Source: an uncultured Eubacteriales bacterium | Lineage (GTDB): Bacteria > Bacillota > Clostridia > Oscillospirales > CAG-272 | Direction: 5' to 3' | Length of the DNA stretch: 5,284 nucleotides | Assembly: GCA_900550625.1 (NCBI GenBank) | Contig: URSW01000123.1 | Span: forward strand, 1-5,284 | Shown here: one piece after another, positions 1-4,330 of the stretch | How the letters are laid out: every line of letters begins with the position of its first letter | How positions within the stretch are numbered: position 1 is the stretch's first letter | Notes under the pieces: model-generated | What the model was told of the DNA's origin: nothing | The model's input: only the letters and a program-made list of their open reading frames with translations | Databases searched by the model: none | Translations under genes and position numbers: made by a program

Positions 1-1
1 G

Positions 2-178
2 TTGTTCAGCCAGTTTACGGGTATGCTCGATATCATCGGTAAGCGCTTGGCCAAGGAGGACATCGACTTCTTTAAGCTCACGGGCGCTTCGTCTAAGGAG
101 AGCCGCGCCAAGATGGTCGCGCAGTTCCAGGAGGGCGAGGTTCCGGTCTTTTTGATTTCGCCCGCCTCGAGTATCTGA
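2..178 (+). pseudogene. SNF2-family helicase, internal fragment cut off near base 160
   Basis: This is part of the second RecA-like domain (helicase C) of an SNF2/Rad54-type DNA translocase. The frame opens at base 2 with LFSQFTGMLDIIGKRL, the typical motif IV region, and runs through KLTGASSKESRAKMVAQFQ to VPVFLIS. In the family that last stretch is followed by LKAGGTGLNL (motif V). Here the frame instead reads PASSI and hits TGA at 176-178. The resemblance ends at about base 160, exactly where antisense dapA sequence begins, so the last six codons are not helicase. The 5' end lies outside the window. Codon choice differs from the rest of the window: all five lysines are AAG and none of the four isoleucines is ATA, whereas the adjacent dapA piece is rich in ATA. 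The fragment is therefore either the edge of a rearrangement or, more likely, a foreign tail joined during assembly. Family assignment is firm; the gene's true extent is unknown. Confidence 0.8.
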
Positions 179-552
179 AGATTTATTTCGTCGCAGCCCG
201 AATATACGGCGAAGCGATCGCCGAAGGCGTCGATTATTTCCTTCGTGAACGAGACCTTGCCGGACGCTTCCTTTATTCCGCTTATGTTAGGTATGACGGA
301 CAGCCGCTCGAGCACATTCAGCGTGACGGGACAGCCGGTGCGCGACGGGACGTTGTATACGATCACGTCGCCGGGAACGGCGGACGCGATCGCCTCATAG
401 TGCGCGACCATGCCGTCCTCGCTTGCCTTGTTGTAGTACGGGGTCACGCAAAGCACGCCGTCGGCACCTTCGGTAAAGGCATTCTTTGCGCGCATTACTG
501 CGTGGCGCGTTGAATTCGATGAAGCTCCGCTCCGAACCGGGATCCGCCGCCT
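160..552 (-). pseudogene. dapA: dapA, distal part (catalytic-lysine half), truncated at its 3' end
   Basis: This is the middle part of 4-hydroxy-tetrahydrodipicolinate synthase, the aldolase-type enzyme that condenses pyruvate with aspartate semialdehyde at the start of the lysine/diaminopimelate branch. Reading leftwards from 552 the frame gives RIPV, SSNSTRHAVMRAKNAFTEGA, then TPYYNK (active-site Tyr), VYNVPSRTG (conserved Arg loop) and ISGIKEAS, which carries the Schiff-base lysine. It ends YSGCDEINLQILEAG. The family would continue with about 95 more residues, but from base 160 leftwards the DNA is SNF2 sequence on the other strand. The minus frame happens to stay open to base 1, so a gene finder may extend this gene wrongly to the window edge. 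It is in a different frame from the N-terminal part at 555-761. An ATG at 495-493 overlaps the stop of that first frame (TAATG), so a gene finder could start a separate gene there. The conserved IAG of RIPVIAG reads RSG here, suggesting decay or sequence error. Confidence 0.82.
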
Positions 553-761
553 CCCTCGGCGGCAAACGATATGAGCGCGCGCTGCTCGTCGTCGGTCATC
601 GTGGAGCTTTCACCCGTGGTTCCGCATACGATCAGCGCGGATATGCCGCCGTCAAGCTGGCGGTCGATCAGACGGGCAAACGATTTAAAATCCGCCTTCC
701 CGTCGAAAAACGGAGTTATTATCGCGGTGGAGGCACCGCAGAACAGATATTTACTTTTCAA
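495..761 (-). pseudogene. dapA: dapA, N-terminal part, frameshifted near 553-557
   Basis: This is the first 69 residues of 4-hydroxy-tetrahydrodipicolinate synthase. I place the start at TTG 761-759 (MKSKYLFCGASTAIITPFF) because an AAAGGA ribosome binding site at 776-771 lies 9 bases before it. An ATG at 818 would add 19 basic residues with no homologue. The GTTGESST motif at residues 47-54 contains the active-site threonine pair that binds pyruvate and relays protons. After ISFAAE (ending at 555) this frame turns into a glycine-rich tail, then LHRIQRATQ, and stops with TAA at 497-495. The true continuation (RIPV...SSNST) is found from 552 onward in another frame. Two extra bases, or one missing base, around 544-557 would explain this. 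With the distal piece, about 200 of the family's roughly 295 residues are present. The gene is divergent from queA. Confidence 0.82.
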
Positions 762-770
762 AACGGAAAT

Positions 771-776
771 TCCTTT
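771..776 (-). promoter_or_regulatory. Ribosome binding site deciding the TTG start of dapA
   Basis: AAAGGA on the minus strand ends 9 bases before TTG 761-759. It favours that TTG over the more distant ATG at 818, which would add a lysine/arginine-rich leader not seen in the DapA family. Confidence 0.55.
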
Positions 777-792
777 CTTTTTGCCGCGGCGC

Positions 793-821
793 TTGGCCGC
801 GTATATTTCCCGTATCATAAT
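793..821 (+). promoter_or_regulatory. Candidate sigma-70 promoter for queA
   Basis: TTGGCC (793-798, four of six matches to TTGACA) and CATAAT (816-821, five of six matches to TATAAT) are separated by exactly 17 bases. Transcription would begin near 828, about 35 bases before the queA ATG. This is motif matching by eye; the position in the divergent dapA-queA gap is the supporting context. Confidence 0.45.
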
Positions 822-846
822 ATTCCCGCACCGATCTGCGGGTTAA
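817..846 (-). promoter_or_regulatory. Candidate divergent promoter for dapA, overlapping the queA promoter
   Basis: On the minus strand TTAACC (846-841, four of six) and TATTAT (822-817, five of six) are 18 bases apart. The -10 element overlaps the proposed queA -10 almost completely, so the two promoters could not be occupied together. The match is weak, and an AT-rich patch alone would give some resemblance. Confidence 0.3.
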
Positions 847-847
847 C

Positions 848-853
848 GAAAGG
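848..853 (+). promoter_or_regulatory. Ribosome binding site of queA
   Basis: GAAAGG sits 10 bases before ATG 864-866. It fixes the queA start and excludes the long upstream extension of the same frame back to 486. Confidence 0.6.
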
Positions 854-863
854 CAAAGCTTAC

Positions 864-1967
864 ATGATTAAAAACGACCTTGCGAAAACATCGCTTTCAC
901 TTAAAGATTTCGCATACGCCCTCCCGAAGGAACGGATAGCGCAGCATCCGGTCGAACCGAGGGATTCCTCGCGCCTTATGGTGATCGACCGCGCGAAACA
1001 GGGCGTCGAGCATCGGATCTTCCGCGATATAACAGAATACATACGTCCGGAGGACGTGCTGGTCATAAACGACACGAGAGTGCTTCCCGCGCGTATAATC
1101 GGACACCGCGTGTTCAACGCGGCGCAGGCTGCGGCGGGAGACCTTTCCGCCCCTGCGAAAACTTCGGTCGAGCTGCTTCTTCTGAGACAGCGCGGCTGCG
1201 ATGAATGGGAGACTCTCGCCGGACCGGGCAAGCGTGCAATGACGGGGGATATCCTCGAATTCGGAGACGGCATACTCCGCGCGGAGATAAAATCGGTGAT
1301 GCCGGACGGCAACCGCCTTGTGCATTTTACGGCGGGGAAGGACGCGCAGACCGTTTACGATGCCCTGCATATGGTCGGGACGATGCCGCTTCCGCCGTAC
1401 ATAACGGAAAAGCTTGAGGACAGCGAACGGTATCAGACGGTCTATTCGCGCGAGGAGGGATCGGCGGCGGCGCCGACGGCGGGGCTTCACTTTACGCCGG
1501 AGCTTCTCGACCGCATCCGTGAGAAGGGAACTGCGATCGCGCCCGTTCTGCTTCACGTCGGGCTCGGAACCTTCCGCCCCGTCAAGGAAAAGCAAATAAA
1601 GGATCACAGAATGCATTCGGAGTTTTTCTCGGTGAGCCCCGAGAGCGCCGATCTGATCAACGAGCGCCGAGCCGCAGGCGGGCGCGTGATCGCAGTCGGT
1701 ACGACCTCGTGCAGAACGCTCGAATCGGCATCCGACGAAAACGGGATACTTCACGCAATGTCCGACGATACGGGGATATTCATATATCCGGGATACAAAT
1801 TCAAGATCACGGATGCGCTTATAACGAATTTCCACCTGCCCGAGAGCACGCTTCTCATGCTTGTCTCGGCTTTCGCGGGACGCGAGCGCATGCTCGAGGA
1901 TTACCGCATCGCGGTCGAGGCTGGCTACCGCTTTTTCAGTTTCGGCGATGCGATGCTTATAGAATGA
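864..1967 (+). CDS. queA: S-adenosylmethionine:tRNA ribosyltransferase-isomerase QueA
   Basis: QueA is a cytosolic enzyme that transfers and isomerises the ribosyl group of SAM onto 7-aminomethyl-7-deazaguanine at tRNA position 34, forming epoxyqueuosine on the queuosine pathway. The 367-residue frame has the family signatures in order: LPKERIAQHP (20-29) with RDSSRLMVIDR (33-43), INDTRVLPAR (68-77), AGPGKRA (119-125), MPLPPYI (174-180), YSREEGSAAAPTAGLHFT (194-211), LHVGLGTFRPV (230-240), DHRMHSEFF (247-255), AVGTTSCRTLE (277-287), GIFIYPGYKF (304-313), TNFHLPESTLLMLVSAFAG (321-339) and FFSFGDAMLI (357-366). The ATG at 864 is chosen because GAAAGG (848-853) precedes it by 10 bases and homology begins about 12 residues in. 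The frame is open back to 486, but that extension is the antisense of dapA. An Ala-rich insert at about residues 83-101 makes it slightly longer than the usual 340-350. tgt, its common neighbour, is absent. Confidence 0.96.
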   Translation: MIKNDLAKTSLSLKDFAYALPKERIAQHPVEPRDSSRLMVIDRAKQGVEHRIFRDITEYIRPEDVLVINDTRVLPARIIGHRVFNAAQAAAGDLSAPAKTSVELLLLRQRGCDEWETLAGPGKRAMTGDILEFGDGILRAEIKSVMPDGNRLVHFTAGKDAQTVYDALHMVGTMPLPPYITEKLEDSERYQTVYSREEGSAAAPTAGLHFTPELLDRIREKGTAIAPVLLHVGLGTFRPVKEKQIKDHRMHSEFFSVSPESADLINERRAAGGRVIAVGTTSCRTLESASDENGILHAMSDDTGIFIYPGYKFKITDALITNFHLPESTLLMLVSAFAGRERMLEDYRIAVEAGYRFFSFGDAMLIE

Positions 1968-1968
1968 A

Positions 1969-1984
1969 AATGCCATACGGCATT
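1969..1984 (+). terminator. Small hairpin just after queA
   Basis: AATGCC, a four-base ATAC loop and GGCATT form a perfect six-pair stem starting two bases after the queA stop codon. The following bases are CTTTATATT, only a poor T-tract, so this is a weak terminator at best. It may serve as a 3'-end stabilising hairpin. Confidence 0.3.
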
Positions 1985-2006
1985 CTTTATATTCGAAATC
2001 ATATAT

Positions 2007-2027
2007 GCTTACGGAATGTAAGCTTTT
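2007..2027 (+). terminator. Candidate terminator downstream of queA
   Basis: GCTTAC (2007-2012) and GTAAGC (2018-2023) form a perfect six-pair stem over a five-base loop, followed at once by TTTT (2024-2027). The stem is short and only half GC, so strength is doubtful, but its place 40 bases after queA suits a terminator. Confidence 0.4.
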
Positions 2028-2129
2028 CGCAAAATATTCGAAACGCCGTTGACAGTATGGATAATCCTATGCTCGGGCGGCGATGCTTATCTGCAAATCC
2101 CGCGCTGCCGTATGATCGCGCATCACGGG

Positions 2130-2163
2130 TCACGCTCCCGCAAACGGGGATCGTGAGAATTTT
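2130..2163 (+). terminator. Terminator- or attenuator-like hairpin in the topoisomerase leader
   Basis: The arm at 2130-2140 (TCACGCTCCCG) pairs with 2145-2156 (CGGGGATCGTGA) around a CAAA loop, with one mismatch and one bulged G. GAA and TTTT (2160-2163) follow. It lies about 65 bases before the topoisomerase start and about 160 bases after queA. It could end queA transcripts or act as a leader structure for the downstream gene. The shape is seen in the sequence; the role is inferred. Confidence 0.4.
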
Positions 2164-2205
2164 CCGAATATTATCGCGGCTCCCGAAGCCGGAACAAACA
2201 TAAAG

Positions 2206-2210
2206 AAAGG
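2206..2210 (+). promoter_or_regulatory. Distant ribosome binding site of the topoisomerase gene
   Basis: AAAGG is the only Shine-Dalgarno-like string near ATG 2227-2229, and it lies 16 bases away instead of the usual 5-10. The in-frame triplets between them (GGT, ACG, GTC, ACA, ATA, TCA) include no ordinary start codon; ATA at 2221 would have normal spacing but is a very rare initiator. Homology begins near residue 8, so the ATG is kept. Confidence 0.4.
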
Positions 2211-2226
2211 TACGGTCACAATATCA

Positions 2227-4221
2227 ATGCCAAAGAAAAAACAAAGCTACACCGAACAGTCGATCGTTTCTCTCAAGGGTGCGGACAGAGTCCGCAAGCG
2301 CCCGTCGGTCATTTTCGGCTCCGACGGTCTTGACGGCTGCGAGCAGTCCGTTTTCGAAATAATCTCGAACTCCGTCGATGAAGCGCGCGAGGGCTTCGGC
2401 GACGTGATAACCGTAACCGTATTTTCCGACAACGCGATCGAGGTTGACGACCGCGGACGCGGCGTTCCGCTCGGATACAACGAGGCTGAGGGGCGCTACA
2501 ATTGGGAGCTTGTGTACTGCGAGCTTTACGCCGGAGGCAAGTACGACAACAACTCGGGCGAGGCGGCTTACGAATATTCTCTCGGAATGAACGGACTCGG
2601 TGCGTGCGCGACGCAGTACGCTTCCGAGTACATGGACGTGTATTCGTATGACGGCGAGCGCGTCTCGGAAATACATTTCAAAAAGGGTGAGGTCGACCGT
2701 GAGCTCACCGTGAGAGATCTCGAGCGGCGCGAGCGGCGCACGGGAACGGTGACACGCTGGCGTCCCGATCTCGAGGTTTTTACGGATATCGCAATTCCGC
2801 GGGATTACTATACGCTGATCCTCGAAAAGCAGGCGGTCGTGAATGCGGGACTGAAATTTGTCCTCCGATTCGAGAACGCGGACGGCACGTTCGATCAGTC
2901 CGAGATACTGTATCCGAACGGCATATCCGATTATATAGAAAACGCGGTCGGAGATACGGCGCTGACGGAGACCGTCCGCTGGACGATGGAGACATCGGGA
3001 AAGGACCGCGCGGATAAGCAGGAGTACAAGCTTCGCGTCGATTATGTGTTCTGCGTATCGAGGACGGTCCATATGCTTGAGTATTTCCACAATTCAAGCT
3101 GGCTCGAGCACGGCGGCGCTCCGGAAAAGGCTGTGAAGAACGCTTTCACATACGCGATAGACAAGCGTCTGCGCGCTCTCGGACGGTACAACAAGAACGA
3201 ATCGAAGATCGTTTTTCAGGATGTCGAGGACTGTCTCTGCTTTGTGTCGAACGGATTTTCCACGGTCGCGTCCTTCTCCGATCAGACGAAGAAGGCGGTA
3301 ACCAACTCCTTTATCGCCGAGGCGATGACCGCATTCCTGCGTGAGCAGCTTGAGATATACTTTACCGAGAAGCCGCAGGAGGCGGACAAGCTTCTCACTC
3401 AGGTGCTTATCAACAAGCGCTCGAGAGAGCAGGCGGAATCCGCGAGAATAAACATAAAGGCGAAGCTCAACGCAAACCCGTCGGACATTTCGTCGCGGGT
3501 TGAGAAATTCGTCGGCTGCCGCTCAAAGGATCCGGAGCGGCGCGAGCTGTATATCGTCGAGGGAGATTCCGCAATGACCTCCTGCAAGCTCGGACGGGAT
3601 GCGGAATTTCAGGCGATAATTCCCGTGCGCGGAAAGACGCTGAACTGCCTGAAGAGCAGCTACGACAAGATTTTCAAAAGCGAGATCATCGTCGATCTGC
3701 TCCGCGTTATCGGCTGCGGAGTGGAGCTTCCGTCAAAAATCAAGGGCGATATCATGAAATTCGATTATGACGCGCTCCGTTGGTCTAAAATAATAATATG
3801 TACGGATGCCGACGAGGACGGATTCCAGATACGCACGCTGCTTCTTACAATGTTCTACCGCCTTCTCCCGACGCTGATCGAGAAGGAGAGGGTGTTTATC
3901 GCCGAATCTCCGTTGTTTGAGATCACGGCAAAGGACGATATCTACTTCGCATACAACGAGCAGGAGAAGCAGCAGATCATAGCGTCGCTCGGAGACAGAA
4001 AGTACACACTTCAGCGTTCGAAGGGACTCGGCGAAAACGAGCCCGAGATGATGTGGAAAACGACCATGAATCCCGCGACGAGACGTCTCATAAAGATAAC
4101 GACCGCAGACGCGGCGGATACCGCGACGATGTTTGAAACGCTCCTCGGAGACGATCTCGAATCGAGAAAGAGATTTATCGCCGAAAACGCCGAACGGTAC
4201 ATGGCTCAGGCGGATATCTGA
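2227..4221 (+). CDS. Type IIA DNA topoisomerase subunit B (GyrB/ParE-like, variant clostridial type)
   Basis: This is a complete 664-residue ATPase/TOPRIM subunit of a gyrase or topoisomerase IV, which with an A subunit passes one DNA duplex through another using ATP. The GHKL ATPase domain shows FEIISNSVDEA (43-53; E44 matches the GyrB catalytic base E42, N48 its N46), DDRGRG (74-79), AGGKYD (102-107) and the lid GMNGLG (120-125). The transducer domain carries QTK (353-355). TOPRIM has YIVEGDSA (442-449), IIPVRGKTLN (464-473), CTDADEDG (525-532) and IRTLLLT (535-541). QRSKGLGENEPEMMW (596-610) and TTMNPATRR (612-620) follow. All metal and ATP residues are kept, and the length fits a B subunit without the E. 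coli GyrB insert. Several near-invariant motifs differ: RPSVIFG for RPGMYIG, GMNGLG for GLHGVG, EHGGAPE for EGGTHE, and GFQIRT for GSHIRT. This suggests a diverged paralogue. AAAGG (2206-2210) is 16 bases from the ATG, unusually far. No A subunit follows. Whether it supercoils or decatenates cannot be told from this. Confidence 0.93.
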   Translation: MPKKKQSYTEQSIVSLKGADRVRKRPSVIFGSDGLDGCEQSVFEIISNSVDEAREGFGDVITVTVFSDNAIEVDDRGRGVPLGYNEAEGRYNWELVYCELYAGGKYDNNSGEAAYEYSLGMNGLGACATQYASEYMDVYSYDGERVSEIHFKKGEVDRELTVRDLERRERRTGTVTRWRPDLEVFTDIAIPRDYYTLILEKQAVVNAGLKFVLRFENADGTFDQSEILYPNGISDYIENAVGDTALTETVRWTMETSGKDRADKQEYKLRVDYVFCVSRTVHMLEYFHNSSWLEHGGAPEKAVKNAFTYAIDKRLRALGRYNKNESKIVFQDVEDCLCFVSNGFSTVASFSDQTKKAVTNSFIAEAMTAFLREQLEIYFTEKPQEADKLLTQVLINKRSREQAESARINIKAKLNANPSDISSRVEKFVGCRSKDPERRELYIVEGDSAMTSCKLGRDAEFQAIIPVRGKTLNCLKSSYDKIFKSEIIVDLLRVIGCGVELPSKIKGDIMKFDYDALRWSKIIICTDADEDGFQIRTLLLTMFYRLLPTLIEKERVFIAESPLFEITAKDDIYFAYNEQEKQQIIASLGDRKYTLQRSKGLGENEPEMMWKTTMNPATRRLIKITTADAADTATMFETLLGDDLESRKRFIAENAERYMAQADI

Positions 4222-4230
4222 TCCGCCTGA
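4206..4230 (+). repeat. Perfect 10-base inverted repeat over the topoisomerase stop codon
   Basis: TCAGGCGGAT (4206-4215) and ATCCGCCTGA (4221-4230) are exact reverse complements around the loop ATCTG. The TGA stop (4219-4221) straddles the loop and second arm. No T-run follows, so it is not a standard terminator alone. The second arm can also pair further downstream (see the terminator at 4221-4279). Confidence 0.75.
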
Positions 4231-4279
4231 CAATCCTCCGCGCACCTTGCGTAAGGTGGATCGCGTTTTGGCGGATTTT
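4221..4279 (+). terminator. Candidate terminator with a long branched stem after the topoisomerase gene
   Basis: ATCCGCC (4221-4227) is complementary to GGCGGAT (4270-4276), whose final T begins a TTTT run (4276-4279). Between them CACCTT (4243-4248) and AAGGTG (4253-4258) form a perfect six-pair hairpin with a GCGT loop, bringing the outer arms together. This outer stem excludes the inverted repeat at 4206-4230 because both use the same ATCCGCC. Pairing is seen in the sequence; termination is inferred, and the T-run is short. Confidence 0.4.
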
Positions 4280-4320
4280 CAATCATCACGGTCTCACGCG
4301 TTCCCTGTTCGCGGCAAAGC

Positions 4321-4324
4321 GGAG
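4321..4324 (+). promoter_or_regulatory. Ribosome binding site of the csaB-like gene
   Basis: GGAG ends 6 bases before ATG 4331-4333. It fixes a start that gives the full N-terminal domain, against later ATGs in the frame such as 4684, which lack comparable upstream signals. Confidence 0.55.
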
Positions 4325-4330
4325 CTTTCA

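Larger units (their letters stand above)
1968..2226. other. Gene-free gap between queA and the topoisomerase gene
   Basis: There is no credible gene or RNA gene here. The gap holds the three hairpins listed separately and a further short one at 2177-2191 (CGGCT/AGCCG). It also has a perfect 10-base direct repeat, ATATTCGAAA, at 1989-1998 and 2034-2043, and a lone perfect TTGACA at 2049-2054 whose best -10 candidate (TATGCT, 2068-2073) is only 13 bases away, too close for a normal promoter. TATTAT at 2169-2174 is a possible -10 with no convincing -35. A forward frame crosses from inside queA to 2203, but it looks like random translation. Confidence 0.6.

Noticed and set aside
1..159. Extension of dapA leftwards to base 1 on the minus strand
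   Set aside because: The frame is open, but the residues (EIKKTGTSPS and onward) do not resemble DapA, and the other strand encodes clear SNF2 helicase sequence.
486..863. 126-codon N-terminal extension of the queA frame
   Set aside because: It is the antisense of dapA and has no QueA homology. A good ribosome binding site and start lie at 848-866.
897..1976. 359-codon minus-strand open frame opposite queA
   Set aside because: It is rich in Arg and His with no family motif, a typical shadow of a GC-rich gene. The plus-strand QueA is unambiguous.
2040..2130. Possible small RNA or tRNA in the queA-topoisomerase gap
   Set aside because: There is no cloverleaf arrangement or T-loop consensus, and only short unrelated inverted repeats are present.
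1709..2203. 164-codon plus frame running from queA into the gap
   Set aside because: Its first half is out-of-frame queA and its second half has no start signal, motif or family likeness.
2224..3090. 288-codon minus-strand open frame opposite the topoisomerase gene
   Set aside because: It shows no recognisable motifs and lies wholly over conserved GHKL-domain coding sequence on the other strand.
3733..4245. 170-codon minus-strand frame opposite the TOPRIM region
   Set aside because: Composition is shadow-like and it overlaps conserved topoisomerase codons.
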